The notes beneath the pieces were generated by a model, which ran no database searches, had not been told where the DNA came from, and saw nothing but the letters and a program-made list of their open reading frames with translations. A DNA stretch of 64,000 nt from NCBI GenBank assembly GCA_963717475.1, contig OY970337.1, positions 1,922,001 to 1,986,000 of the forward strand. The letters run 5' to 3'. The stretch comes from AC-32 sp963717475 (GTDB taxonomy: Bacteria; Actinomycetota; Thermoleophilia; Gaiellales; Gaiellaceae). Of this stretch, positions 14,063-24,644 are shown piece after piece (the stretch's first letter is position 1; each line of letters opens with the position of its first letter). Made by a program: the position numbers and the translations under genes.

Positions 14063-16805
14063 CTACGCCTGCCGCGAGCGCAGGACGAACCGGCGCAGCT
14101 CGTCGGCGCCCCAGACGATCAGCGGGAACGGTGCGAGCACCGCGAGGTCGACCGGCTCGAGCGCGGCCGTTCCGAAGACGTCCTGCAGGACCGGAACGAA
14201 GATGACGGCCGCCGCGAAGACGATCTCCGAGGCGATGCCCCAGAGCAGCAGGCGGTTGGTGAAGAAGCCGACCGAGCGGAGCGACGCGCGCTCCGTCCGC
14301 GCCGCGATCGCCGTGCCGATCTGGCAGGCGACGATCCCGGCGAACGTCATCGTGGTCGCCCGCAGATAGGCGCTGTGCAGCGGGTGCCCGGCCGAGACGG
14401 CGTCGTTCGGGTGCCAGCCCGCGCCGATGAGGACGAAGAAGAACCCGAAGAGCACGAGCGCCGCCTCGATCAGCCCGAGGAAGAGCCAGGCGCGCCTGAG
14501 CAGCGAGCGCCTGATCACGCCTTCCGAGCGCGGGCGCGGCGGCGCGCGCCATCAGCCCCGGCTCCGGCGGCTCCCGCCCGAGCGCGAGCGCCGGCAGGAT
14601 CTCCGTCCCGAGGTCGATCGCGAGGATCTGCAGGACCGTCAGCGGCAGCGGGATCGCTCCGCCCGAGAGCGCGAAGACGAGGAACGGAACGACCTCCGGC
14701 GTGGCGTGGGCGAAGATGTAGAGGATGAACTTGCGGACGTTGTCGAAGACCTGACGCCCCGCCTCGACGGCGGCCACGATCGTCGCGAAGTTGTCGTCGG
14801 TGAGCACCATCGTCGAGGCCTCGCGCGCGACGTCCGTGCCCGCCACGCCCATCGCGACGCCGATGTCGGCCCGCCGCAGCGCGGGCGCGTCGTTGACACC
14901 GTCGCCGGTCATCGCGACGACGTGCCCCTCCGCCTGCAGCGCGTCGGCGATCCGGAGCTTCGCCTCGGGCGAGCTGCGCGCGAAGATCAGCTCCTCGCCG
15001 CCGCGCAGAAGCGCGTCGAGCTCGTCCTCGCTCATCGCCTCCAGCTGCTCGCCGGTGACGACGTGGGCTCCGTTGCGCGCGATGCCGACCCGCTGGGCGA
15101 TCTGCGGCCGCGGTCGGGCCGTAGTCGCCGGTGATGACGACGATCCGGATGCCCGGCGCTGTGGCAGCGCGCGACCGCCTCGGCCACCTCCGGCCGCGGC
15201 GGATCGAACAGCGCCACGAGCCCGAGCAGGCAGAGCTCGCTCTCGGCGTCCTCCCTGCGCTCCGGGGGCTCGGCGCCGTCCGGGAGCCGGCGGCGGGCCA
15301 CCGCCAGCACTCGCAGCCCCTGCTTCGCGTAGCGAGTCGAGCACCTGGAGGACCTCCGCGCGATCGGCTTCCGTGATCGGGCGGTGGTTCTCGAGCCCGC
15401 CGATCGCGATCGAGCGGGCCAGCACCTCCTCGGGGGCACCCTTCGCGTGGACGGTGAGCGTGCCGTCGGCCCGCTCGTCCACGGTCGACATCAGCCGGAG
15501 CTTCGGGTCGAACCGGTAGAGCTTGCGCCGGGCGCGCTCGCGGCGCCGCGACCTCGACGTCTATCCCCAGGGCGCGCGCGGTCTCGAGCATCCCGATCTC
15601 GGTTGCCTCGCCTCGTGACTTGCTGGGCTCGCCTGCGAGCTCCGCGGACGAGCACGAGGCGATCGCGCGCCCGAGCAGCACCAGCACCGGGTTGCCGTCG
15701 GCGGCCACCGCGGCCTGCTTCGAGATCGAGCTCCCCGAGCGGCGTCCAGACGCGCATGGCGCGCATCCGGTTCTCCGTCAGCGTTCCCGTCTTGTCCGTG
15801 CAGATCACGCCGGCCGAGCCGAGTGTCTCGACTGCGCTCAGGCGCTTCACGAGCGCGCCGCGCCGGGCGAGGGTCGCCACGCCGACGGCCAGCGCGAGCG
15901 TGATCGTCGGCAGCAGCCCCTCGGGCACGTTCGCGACGATCAGCCCGATCGCGAAGCTCGCCGCATCCTTCAGCGACAGCCCGGCTGCGAAGTATCCGAT
16001 CGGCAGGAACGCGAGCCCGACGACAACGGCGACGAGCGCGATCAGCCACGCGACGCGGCGGACCTGCTGCTCGAGCGGGCTCGGCTCGGTCTTGACGCGC
16101 TCGGTCAGGGCGGCGATCCGGCCGAGCTCGGTCTGCATCCCGGTGGTGACGACCAGCGCCTTCGCCTCGCCGCCGACGCAGCTCGAGCCGCTGAAGACGA
16201 CGTCGCGCGCCTCGAGCACCGGGCCCGTCTCGTCCACGAACTCCGCCGAGCGGTAGACCGGCTGCGACTCTCCGGTCAGCGTCGAGAGATCGACCTCGAG
16301 CGCCCCTTCGAGCAGCCGCGCGTCGGCCGAGACGCGGTCCCCTTCCGAGAGGAGGAGCACGTCGCCGGGGACGAGCTCCCTCGCCTCGACCTCCTGGGCC
16401 CGGCCGTCCCGCAGGACGCTCGCGTGCTGCGGCAGGTAGCGTGCGCAGCGCCTCGATCGCCCGCTCGGCCTGCCGCTCCTGCGCGAACGCGAAGGCCGCG
16501 TTCAGGAGGACGACCGCGACGATCGCCTCGCCGAGGATGGGCATCCCGGTTGCGAAGGCGAGCCCGGCGGCCACCCAGAGGAGAAGCGCGAGCGGATGGA
16601 TCAGCTGCGCCAGCACCTGCCTCGGCCAGGTCGCGCCTCCGCGGCGCTCCAGCTCGTTGGGGCCGTACGCGTCGAGCCGCCTCGCGGCCTCGCGGCCGGA
16701 CAGGCCTTCGGGCGAGCTGCGCAACTCCCGGAAGAGCTGGGCCGGGTCCTCGCGCGCGTCGGCGGGTGGGTCCCGGGCGATCGCCGTCGCTCCGTTGGTC
16801 CTCAT
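14063..16805 (-). CDS. P-type cation-transporting ATPase (multiple frameshifts)
   Basis: The assembled reading gives a P-type ATPase of about 900 residues. The cation ATPase N-terminal domain (EGLSGREAARRLDAYGPNEL) comes first, then the TLTGESQPV actuator motif, VANVPEGLLPT in helix 4, CTDKTGTLTENRM with the phosphorylated Asp, KGAPEE for nucleotide binding and VAMTGDGVNDAPALRRADIG. The C-terminal membrane domain ends in RRFVLRSRQA. PEGL in helix 4 suits the Ca2+/H+ (P2/P3) groups. At least six shifts break it, near 16435, 15725, 15540, 15330, 15155, 15110 and 14520. Every motif is intact, which suggests sequence errors more than decay. Confidence 0.8.
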
Positions 16806-16925
16806 CTCAGAATCATCGACGTGGCACAGCCGGCGCGCATCGGGCAGACCCGCATCACCTGACGGTACTTCGCCGCAGGCAGGAAGCCCGTTTGCAGGTG
16901 TCTGGCGCGGCGCTCTAGGCGCAGC

Positions 16926-18344
16926 TCACGACAGGAGCTCGACCAGCGGGAACGAGCGGTGCTCGCGCGGCGGGACGAGGAAGTTCTGGCGATGGGTCGT
17001 GCGCAGCACCGAGTTGAAGCCCTGCCCGCGGTCTCGCGGCTCGAAGTAGAGCTTCGTGCCGTCGGGTAGCACGCCGTCCATCGCGAGGCGGACGCGGTCG
17101 AAGTCGTCGCTCGTCGGCTGGAAGGTGACGAAGTGGACTCCGGCGGCCGCGCCGGCTCGCATTCCGTCACGCTCCGGCTGCGAGCTCCACGCGAACGGGT
17201 GGTCGAGGGTGTTGAAGTCGGCGCGTTGAGGCACCGCGGTGCCGCGCTTGTAGAGCGTCCCGTCGGCGCCGCGGACGTCCTCGGCGAGCCGCGAAGCAGT
17301 CTGGATCGCGGCGGAGTGGCCGATCACGCCCGTGTGCCGGTACTGGCTCACCAGCAGGTCCGGCTCGTAGGCATTCGTCCGGTGCTCGCGCACGGTGAGC
17401 GTTCCCCGGGGGACAGGAAGGCCGGGCCGGAAGGCGGTCGCGACTCGCTCGTCGTGGTCGTAGCGGTCGTACCAGGCCTCGAGGTCCTCGTACATGTGCG
17501 AGAGGTGCATCTGCGTTCCGCCGCGGAAGTAGGCGTTCCGGCTCGTGTACCCGAGCGTCTCGAGGTTGGCGATCCGCGACGGCCCCATCGCGGCGCGCTG
17601 TGTGGACGTGAACCCGAGGAAGAGCTCCGCGCCGTCGGGGATCCGCCTGGCGCCTGGAACACCGGCCGCGAGGGCCATCTGCTTCGGAAGACCGGGCCCG
17701 CCGCCGAAGCCGCCGCCGGCGAAGCCGTTCCGGACGCTCGTGACGTCGAGCAGGTGCGAGAGCTCGTCGAAGATCCGTCGCGCGCCCGCTGCGACGCGCT
17801 CGCGCGAGTCGCTGCGCAGCAGGACCGCGAGGTCGTTCGCCTCGAGGATCGTGTCCGCCGGGTCGCTCGGATACCGGCGTGCGTCGAGCAGCGCCGACAC
17901 CTGACGGCTCTTCGCCTTCGAAGCTCGCTCGTCGATCGGCATGTGCTCACGTGCCGGGCCGGGGACGTAGCGGCGGAAGTAGGGCAGGCCCCACGCCACC
18001 GTGACGCCGAGGCCGCTCGGGCCCGGCTCGTGTTCCCGTTCGAGGGCCGCGAGCGCCGCCTCGAGCTCTCGCTTTGCAGCGAGCAGCGAGCCTCGGCCTT
18101 CCTCCACGCGCAGCTTCGCCGTCACGACGCGGTGGTGAAGCGACGGAACGATCACCTCGATTCCTTCGTCCGTGATGACCTGCTCGCCGACGAGCAGGTG
18201 CTGCTCGCGCCGGTGCCCGATGGCCGCTAGACCGCGCTTCGGCGCGGCGGCGAGGCGGTCGACGAGCTCGTAGAGGCCGGTGGCCGCCAGACCCGCCGCC
18301 GCGGCTCCGGTGAGGAAGCGCCGCCGGGTCAGCCCGTCTGTCAT
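16926..18344 (-). CDS. TAT-exported protein, DyP-peroxidase-like (tentative)
   Basis: A 472-residue protein. TRRRFLTGAAAAGLAATGLY is a twin-arginine signal peptide, so it is exported folded, probably with a cofactor. The mature part contains VTVAWGLPYFRRYV, DGAELFLGFTSTQ, GVIGHSAAIQTASRL and, near the end, RADFNTLDHPFAW and AGVHFVTFQP. The C-terminal strand layout recalls dye-decolourising peroxidases, but the canonical GxxDG motif is not seen. It may belong to a related TAT family of unknown activity. It overlaps the stop of the upstream lipoprotein gene (ATGA), so the two are translated together. Confidence 0.55.
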   Translation of the reverse strand: MTDGLTRRRFLTGAAAAGLAATGLYELVDRLAAAPKRGLAAIGHRREQHLLVGEQVITDEGIEVIVPSLHHRVVTAKLRVEEGRGSLLAAKRELEAALAALEREHEPGPSGLGVTVAWGLPYFRRYVPGPAREHMPIDERASKAKSRQVSALLDARRYPSDPADTILEANDLAVLLRSDSRERVAAGARRIFDELSHLLDVTSVRNGFAGGGFGGGPGLPKQMALAAGVPGARRIPDGAELFLGFTSTQRAAMGPSRIANLETLGYTSRNAYFRGGTQMHLSHMYEDLEAWYDRYDHDERVATAFRPGLPVPRGTLTVREHRTNAYEPDLLVSQYRHTGVIGHSAAIQTASRLAEDVRGADGTLYKRGTAVPQRADFNTLDHPFAWSSQPERDGMRAGAAAGVHFVTFQPTSDDFDRVRLAMDGVLPDGTKLYFEPRDRGQGFNSVLRTTHRQNFLVPPREHRSFPLVELLS

Positions 18345-18637
18345 CCGAGCACCACGTCGCCGTCGGAGCGCTCGCGTGCGGTAACCCGCCGGCTCGAGCC
18401 GTCCTCGAAGGTGACCTGACAGCTGAACCGACTGCCGCTCGTCTTCGTGCAGCGCACGCGGCGCACGTGCGTCGCGGCGCGCGAGCCCTGCTCGGTGCGC
18501 GGTTGCGACGTCATCAGGCTGCGCTCGAGCGTGCTCTTCACGGCCTGCTCGACCCGCGGAACCCGTGTCGCCGCGGGCCGCGATGAGCCGCCGCAGCCTG
18601 CAAGGACGAGCGCTAGCATCGGCACTATCGAGCCCAT
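18341..18637 (-). CDS. Small lipoprotein, DUF4333-like
   Basis: About 98 residues. The N-terminus MGSIVPMLALVLAGCGGSS contains a lipobox (LAGC), so it should be lipid-anchored outside the membrane. The mature part has a pattern VRCTKTSGSRFSCQVTFEDG with two cysteines, close to the DUF4333 domain of actinobacterial lipoproteins. The start may instead be the ATG at 18619. It overlaps the TAT-exported protein downstream by 4 nt and is divergent from a secreted protein gene whose start is only 16 bp away. Confidence 0.65.
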   Translation of the reverse strand: MGSIVPMLALVLAGCGGSSRPAATRVPRVEQAVKSTLERSLMTSQPRTEQGSRAATHVRRVRCTKTSGSRFSCQVTFEDGSSRRVTARERSDGDVVLG

Positions 18638-18653
18638 TCTCCTCAGACGAACG

Positions 18654-19034
18654 ATGCTAGCCGCTGCCGCGCTCGCCCTCTTCGTAGCGCCGGCCGCCTC
18701 GGCGTCCTGGGGCGTGTCCCGGGTCGGCGCGGTGGAGGCCGTCGTGAAGGCGGTGACGAAGGCCAACCCGATCATGACCGACGCGAAGTACGCGCCTGCC
18801 GAGAGCGAGTACGGCGTGCAGGTGATCTGCCGCCGCCGCGCCGCCGGACGCTACCGCTGCTCCTGGCTCGCCGTGAACACGTACTCGGTGCTCGGCGGAC
18901 GCGCGCGCGTCCATTTCGTCCACGGCCGGCCGCGTGTCGCGCTGCGGCAGACGAGCTGCCGCCGCCACGTCGGCCCGCACGAGGACAGCGCTCTCGTCAG
19001 GTGCGCCGAGATCGGCTACGAGAGCGGGCGCTGA
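18654..19034 (+). CDS. Small secreted protein (126 aa)
   Basis: The start at ATG 18654 gives MLAAAALALFVAPAASASWG, a clean Sec signal peptide cut after ASA. The mature protein is basic with four cysteines (VICRRR, RCSW, TSCRR, VRCAE) that could form two disulfides, and contains VEAVVKAVTKANPIMTD. No family is recognised. The reading frame is open further upstream, but only this start gives a signal peptide. A strong bidirectional terminator follows at once. Confidence 0.6.
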   Translation: MLAAAALALFVAPAASASWGVSRVGAVEAVVKAVTKANPIMTDAKYAPAESEYGVQVICRRRAAGRYRCSWLAVNTYSVLGGRARVHFVHGRPRVALRQTSCRRHVGPHEDSALVRCAEIGYESGR

Positions 19035-19036
19035 AG

Positions 19037-19075
19037 GAGCCCGAGGGGCCGACGAATCGCCGACCCCTCGGGCTC
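19037..19075. terminator. Bidirectional intrinsic terminator
   Basis: GAGCCCGAGGGG and CCCCTCGGGCTC form a perfect 12-bp stem with a 15-nt loop. It separates the convergent secreted-protein genes and can serve both. Confidence 0.85.
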
Positions 19076-19084
19076 GTTGCTAGA

Positions 19085-20734
19085 TCAGAACTTGAACGAC
19101 TCGCTGTAGGCGGTGCCCTGCGCCGGAAGCCGGCGCGAGCGCTCCAGGAAGTTCCAAATATTGACGCTCGCCCGCCATGACTCCATCGCGACGAAGACAC
19201 CGTACTGGCCGGGTACGCGGCCGAGCTCCCAAGCATTCGCCGCACACGAATCGCAGATCGGCTGCGAGGGGCCGATCGTGACCGGGCAGGCGGGCTTGGG
19301 CACGTCGCCCCCGGGGCAGGGCGTGAGGGTCCCCGGCGGTATTCCGGGTGACGGATCGGCCTGCCTGCGCCAGCCGTTGAAGTTCACGGTGGGTTGCGTG
19401 GGGCCGTCGTAGTCGTGGAAGTAGCCGGGATCCTCGACGGAGAGATTGCGCTCGTACTGCGAACCACCGACGTCGAACGAGAATCCGCCCCGGTGGTACC
19501 GACGATCGGCGCCGGTTGCGCCGGGCCCGACCGTGATCGTCGAGCACCAGGGGACGACGTCGTCCATCGGCCAGTAGTGGCCCGGCTTGTAGTCCTTCCG
19601 AAGAAGGTCAGGCTCTAGCCCCCAGGCGCCGTCCCCGTAGCCGTACGTACCGTCAGGGGTCGGTGGGGCGCAGCTGGACGGGGGGCGGTACTGCCCTTGG
19701 CCGGTGTAGATCGGCACCTCGGCCGTGCCGAGGACCGACACGATCCGCGGCTCCTTGATGTACACGACGTCGTTCGACCCGCTTAGCCAGGTGACCGTCG
19801 TGCTCACGTTCAAAGGCGTGAACCGATGGGTGTACGTCACATAGAACGCGGTGTTGACGCTGTCCCGGTACCTCGTCCTCAGCGAGAGCGTCACGCCATC
19901 CGAGTTCAGCGTGACCGCCTCCATGTCGACGAGGTCGACCCCAGCCGACCCAGCCCCGCTCCTCGGCGATAGCCGTCTGCAATTGAGGTCGACCAGGCCT
20001 GTGCCCGCTCGATAGAAGTCCATCGCGAAGCACCCGAGCCCACCGTGGACGCCGTCGCGAGGGCCGATCGTTCCGGACGCAAGCGCATCGTTCACGACCA
20101 TCTTCTGATGAGGCTGGGGCCCATCGGCCGGAGCGAACTGACCAACGTAACCGGGGCCGAAGTAGTGATCGGGGTACGAACAGCAGGGCGGGACCGTACC
20201 GTTCGCCGAGCGGCCGATCACATAGATCCCGCGCGCGCTCGTGACGACATAGCGATCCGTGTACTGATTGACCGTCACGCCGCCGCTCGCCCAGTGCTGG
20301 AGTGGTGTGCCGCTGTCTCCGTAGATATCGGTCAAAGGCGGCGGGGGCGGCGGTGGTGGTGGCGGTGGCGGTGGTGGTGGCGGCGGTGGCGGCGGGTTGT
20401 ACATCACCCAGATGCTGGCACTGGCTCCCGTGATGTCGTCGGCACAGGCCACCCGCCACGTGAAGTTGGCGCTGAAATCGACTCCTGCCGTCTTGTGGAT
20501 CGTGCCGGCGGGGGGCGCGTGCACCAGCCACCCCACGTTGTCGTCGCACGTGGCCTGGTTGGACATGCCACCCGCTGACCAGGTGAACGCGACCGACTGC
20601 CCGTAGGTCGACGGGTTCGGGTTCACCGCTAGGTACACAGTGGAGTTCGGCGCATTGATCGTGGCGCGCACCGAACCGGTCGCGACCGCGAAGACACCGG
20701 CCGCGACAGCGAACAAGACCAGCAACGGCTTCAT
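19085..20734 (-). CDS. Secreted protein with a poly-proline linker
   Basis: A 549-residue protein with a signal peptide (MKPLLVLFAVAAGVFAVATG). Residues 28-112 look like a small beta-sandwich (YLAVNPNPSTYGQSVAFTWS). A run of about 20 prolines follows near residues 113-133. The C-terminal 400 residues are rich in Gly, Tyr and Asp and have paired cysteines (PPCCSYP, CDSC), but no known domain. GGGGAGGAG precedes the ATG. The C-terminus has no PASTA domain, unlike the other poly-proline proteins here. Role: surface or secreted, otherwise unknown. Confidence 0.6.
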   Translation of the reverse strand: MKPLLVLFAVAAGVFAVATGSVRATINAPNSTVYLAVNPNPSTYGQSVAFTWSAGGMSNQATCDDNVGWLVHAPPAGTIHKTAGVDFSANFTWRVACADDITGASASIWVMYNPPPPPPPPPPPPPPPPPPPPLTDIYGDSGTPLQHWASGGVTVNQYTDRYVVTSARGIYVIGRSANGTVPPCCSYPDHYFGPGYVGQFAPADGPQPHQKMVVNDALASGTIGPRDGVHGGLGCFAMDFYRAGTGLVDLNCRRLSPRSGAGSAGVDLVDMEAVTLNSDGVTLSLRTRYRDSVNTAFYVTYTHRFTPLNVSTTVTWLSGSNDVVYIKEPRIVSVLGTAEVPIYTGQGQYRPPSSCAPPTPDGTYGYGDGAWGLEPDLLRKDYKPGHYWPMDDVVPWCSTITVGPGATGADRRYHRGGFSFDVGGSQYERNLSVEDPGYFHDYDGPTQPTVNFNGWRRQADPSPGIPPGTLTPCPGGDVPKPACPVTIGPSQPICDSCAANAWELGRVPGQYGVFVAMESWRASVNIWNFLERSRRLPAQGTAYSESFKF

Positions 20735-20827
20735 GAGCTCCTCCCCTCGATTGACGGCTGCCCGGCAATCGTCGTCGCCGCCTCTTACGGGGCGCTGACG
20801 GGGGAGGTCTTCAGCAGCCGGACTAGG

Positions 20828-23234
20828 TCAGCCGCTGATCGGGGCGTCCGCGACCTTGATGTCGTCGAACCAGACCGTGCCTGCGCTCGGCTGGTTCCAC
20901 AGGTACATCCGGTCGAACGGGCTCGGCGCGCTCAGGTCGCCGGAGACGGAGCCCTCGGGCGTTCCGTCGAGCCAGATCTCGGCTTGGCCGTTCATGGCTC
21001 TCGTCGAGGTAGAGCTGGACGCAGTGCCAGCCGCCCGGGAAGACCTGCCCGTTCGCCGCGTCGAGCTCCAGCCGGTCGAGCGCCTCGTTCCAGAAATAGG
21101 CCTCCAGTCCGTGCACGACCGGGTCGTAGATGATCTCGAAGCGGCGAATCCCGAGCGGATACTCGGCGTTGATCGCACGCCCGTTCGCGATTTCCATTCC
21201 GCCTGTCAGGCCGGGCGCGACGTCGAAACAGAACCGTGTGTACGTCTGCGAATGGCCGCCGCCCGCGAGGTTCGCGTACATCCGTGAAGACTCGTCGTCG
21301 CCGGTGTTGGCGATGCGGACGCTGGTCGTACCGGAGTGCGCGTTCGTCGAGTCGAGCGCGACCGACGAGCCGGGGGACGAGAGCACATTCCACTGCGCGA
21401 GCGAGCCGGACTCGAAGTCGTCGCTGAGGTAGGTGCCGGGCGCGACCCCAGCGCCGACCAGGCTCGCCGACTGCCCCCCACCGACGCCGTCGTCGCTGAC
21501 CGTCAGAGTCGCCGCTCGCGTCCCCTCCGCCGCCGGTGCGAACGGCACCGTCAGTGTGCAGCTCGAGCCGACCGCGAGTGTCGCCGGACAGTTGTTCGTC
21601 TCGGAAAAGTCGGCGGCAGCTGCGCCTGTGATCCCGATGTTGCCGATGTGGAGCGGTCCTCCCGCGGTGTCGCTGAGCGTCAGCGTCTCCGCCGGGGCGG
21701 TCGTCCCCAGAGTCACCGAGCCGAACGACAGCTGCCCTGGCCCAAGGGCGACCTGCGGCGTCGAGATCCCGTTCCCGCCGAGCGTGACCGTCTGCGGACT
21801 GTCGGGCGCGTTGTCGCCGATCACGAGACTCGCCGTTCTCTGGCCGCCGCTGCTCGGACCGAACGAGACGTAGATCACGCACGAGGCGCCGGGCAGGAGC
21901 ACGTTCGGGCTGATCGGACAGTCCGCGCCTTGCGCGAAGTCGGCGGCGTCCAGTCCTGCGATCTGGATGGTCGAGATCGCGACCGGGCCTGCTCCGATGT
22001 TCGTCACGGTCGTGCCCAGCGCGTCGCTCCTCGTGCCAACAAGCTGGTCGCCGAACGAGAGCGACGACGGCGAGAGCGAGACTGCTCCGGCCAGGATTCC
22101 ACTCCCGCTCAACGAGACGGTCTGTGGGCTGTCCGGCGCGTTGTCGCCGAACGCGAGCGTCGCCGACTTGGGACCAGTGCTGTCCGGCGTGAAGGCGACG
22201 TACGTCGTGCACGAGCCGCCCGGCGGCAGGTAGGCAGGGCTCACCGGACACTCGGTGCCCTGGGAGAAGTCGGCCGCGTCGGGGCCGTTGAGATGGACGG
22301 TCGAGATCACCAAAGGAGCGGTGCCGGTGTTCACGAGAGTCACGGCCCGCGCGTCGGTCTTGTTGCCGACGACGTCATCTCCGAAGGCGATCGAGCCGGG
22401 CGACACCGTGGCACCAGCGGTGCCACCCCCGCCGCCGAGGCCGCTGCCGCTGAGCGCGACGGTCTCCGGGGTGTCTGGCGCGTTGTCGCCGATCGTGAGC
22501 GTCGCCGTCTTCGGGCCCGGGCTGTCCGGGGTGAAGGCCACGTAGAGCGTGCAGGAACTACCGACAGGCAGGAAGTCAGGGCTCACCGGGCAGTTGGCGC
22601 CCTGGGAGAAGTCGGCGGCATCGGGACCGCTGATGCCGAAGGTCGAGATCAGGAGAGGCGCTGTACCGTTGTTCGTCAGGGTCACGGCCCGCGCGTCGGT
22701 CTTTACGCCGACTACGTCGTCACCAAACGAGAGCGAGCCCGGCGAAACCGTTGCACCAGGAGTACCGCTCCCTCCGCCGAGGCCGTTGCCGTTGAGCGCA
22801 ACGGTCTGAGGGCTGTCCGGCGCGTCGTCGCCGATCGCAAGCGTCGCCGACTTGGCCCCCGGGCTGTCCGGGGCGAACGAGACGTAATACGCGCATGAGG
22901 CACCGGCAGGTAGCGAGTCCGGAGAGACCGGGCAGTTGCCGCCCCCGCCGAAATCGGCGGCGTCGGGACCGTTGATACGGAAGGTCGAGATCGTGAGCGG
23001 CGCGTCGCCGACGTTCGTGATCGCGACCGCCTGCGCGCCGGAGCGGCTGCCGACGGGCTGGTCGGCGAAGGTGAGCGAACTCGGGCTAAGCGTCACCTGC
23101 GGGCCGCTCGCGGGCGCCGCCGACCCGAGCGGAACGCTCAAGACCACGGCCGCAACCGCCCCCACGCCAAGCGCGAGAGCAACGCGCAGCCACGCGCTCC
23201 TCAAACCTTCGATTCGCCGCATCGCCCAGAGCAT
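20828..23234 (-). CDS. Choice-of-anchor-D repeat protein with C-terminal jelly-roll domain (one frameshift)
   Basis: A secreted protein of about 800 residues. After a signal anchor come five immunoglobulin-like repeats of about 108 residues, each with (S)FGDDVVG, ARAVTLTN, SGPDAADFSQG, CPVSP and an SCT-Y-VAFTPDSPGPK segment. These are ASH/choice-of-anchor-D (SPD-2/hydin-like) domains. The last 220 residues resemble a concanavalin-like sugar-binding domain (SLAQWNVLSSPG, WHCVQLYLDES, WFDDIKVAD). A single shift near 21000 moves the end into another frame, which restores SAGTVWFDDIKVADAPISG. The start may be the second ATG at 23222. Probably cell-surface adhesion or scaffold. Confidence 0.7.
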
Positions 23235-23291
23235 GCAGGCAAAGGTCGCCCTCGTAAACTGGCCGTTAGGCGAGGTTCAGCGGTCCCCGAA

Positions 23292-24587
23292 CTATCGATC
23301 GGGGAGTAAGCGCGGGTTGTGCGCGAGGTGGGCAGCGCATTGGACGTAGTGCGCGACCCGCGGCGGGCAGTCGGCGACCGTCGCGACGAAGACGACGGCG
23401 CGCTGGACCCGGGCGCTCTCGATCGGGATCAGCCCCGGCCCGGGGTAGAAGCTGTTGCCGCCGAGCTCGATCGTGAACGGGAACCTGCCTTGGTCCCCGT
23501 ACATCCAGTCGTTCCAGTCGCCGTCGGTGATGTAGAGGTCGGACGACTGCACGGCTGGGTAGCCGACGGTCGACTGCATCTTCTGGCCCATCGCGACGAA
23601 GGTGTCGTGGTCCGCGACCGTCATGTCTGGCGGGATGTCCGTGTACGTGTAGCCGTACGGGTAGAGGATCAGCTCCGCGTTCGAGTGGAAGCTGATCCCG
23701 GTATGGATGTTGGGGTGCGCCTCGATGAAGTCGCGCATCGCCACGTCCTCGGGCGTCGAGAAGGCGTTCGGCCCGCGGTAGGTCTCGCCGTACTGGTCGC
23801 TGGTCGAACCGCCGCAGCAGCCCCAGTTGTAGCTGTAGTTCCGGTTCTGGTCCGTCCCGTCCGGAGGCTGGCGGTTCTTGCGCCAGAAGAGGTACTGGCC
23901 GGTGTGGATGTCCCACTCGGCGCCGTCCGGGTTGAGGCTCGGGACGATGTAGATCTGACGCGTATGCACGAGGTCGGAGTACTGGGGCTTCTCGATGAAC
24001 ATGTGCATCATGTTCAGCACGACCTCGACGGTCAGGTGCTCGCGCGCGTGGTGCTGGCCGACGTAGAAGACGCCGGGCTCCGAGAGGTTGTCGGTCGCGT
24101 CGTCGGAGATGCGGACGCCGATCAGGTCGCGGCCTTCGAAGGATTGGCCCAGGCTGATGATGTGCACGAGTGACGGGTGCGCGGCCGCGAAGGCCTGGAC
24201 GTCCGCGACCATCTCCGCGTAGTTGTGGTACGCCGAGTCGCCGGGCGGGAAGTCGTACGGAACAGGTGACCCGGGCCGCGTGGGGACCCTCTCGGGGACG
24301 ACGTGGTAGCCGCTGACCGTGAGCGCAAGCGCCTGCCTGGCAGTCCCGAACAGCTCGACGTGGTCGGCCCAGGCGCGCTCGCCGATGTCGTAGCCCGCCT
24401 TCACGAGCGCGGTGCGCTGGTACTTGTTCGTGACTCCGTGGATGACGAACACCCGGATCGGCGGGGCCGGCCGGTCGGCGGCCCTCACGTGCGGCGCCGG
24501 CCGGGGCACGGGCTGGGCCGATGCGATCCCCGGGATCGCGATCAGCGCAAGCGCCGCGACCGCTCCGATGAGGCCCCTCTTCCTCAC
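23292..24587 (-). CDS. M14 zinc carboxypeptidase, secreted
   Basis: A 431-residue secreted metallocarboxypeptidase. The GTG start at 24587 gives a signal peptide (KRGLIGAVAALALIAIPGIA). The M14 motifs are visible: zinc-binding GQHHAREH, the NRNYSYNWGCCGGS substrate loop, TGISFHSNAELILYPYGY with the third zinc ligand, and FTIELGG with the catalytic Glu. The family removes C-terminal amino acids from peptides outside the cell. Two adjacent cysteines in WGCCGGS match secreted bacterial members. It stands between the anchor-D protein and a divergent YjbR gene. Confidence 0.85.
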   Translation of the reverse strand: MRKRGLIGAVAALALIAIPGIASAQPVPRPAPHVRAADRPAPPIRVFVIHGVTNKYQRTALVKAGYDIGERAWADHVELFGTARQALALTVSGYHVVPERVPTRPGSPVPYDFPPGDSAYHNYAEMVADVQAFAAAHPSLVHIISLGQSFEGRDLIGVRISDDATDNLSEPGVFYVGQHHAREHLTVEVVLNMMHMFIEKPQYSDLVHTRQIYIVPSLNPDGAEWDIHTGQYLFWRKNRQPPDGTDQNRNYSYNWGCCGGSTSDQYGETYRGPNAFSTPEDVAMRDFIEAHPNIHTGISFHSNAELILYPYGYTYTDIPPDMTVADHDTFVAMGQKMQSTVGYPAVQSSDLYITDGDWNDWMYGDQGRFPFTIELGGNSFYPGPGLIPIESARVQRAVVFVATVADCPPRVAHYVQCAAHLAHNPRLLPDR

Positions 24588-24644
24588 AACCAAGCCAACC
24601 CTATGACGTAGCGGCTTCCAGGGCAAGGTGCCAAGCTGCAGTGG

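Noticed and set aside
14063..16805. Programmed frameshifting in the cation ATPase
   Set aside because: There are at least six shifts in different contexts, with no slippery site and no downstream pseudoknot that I could see.
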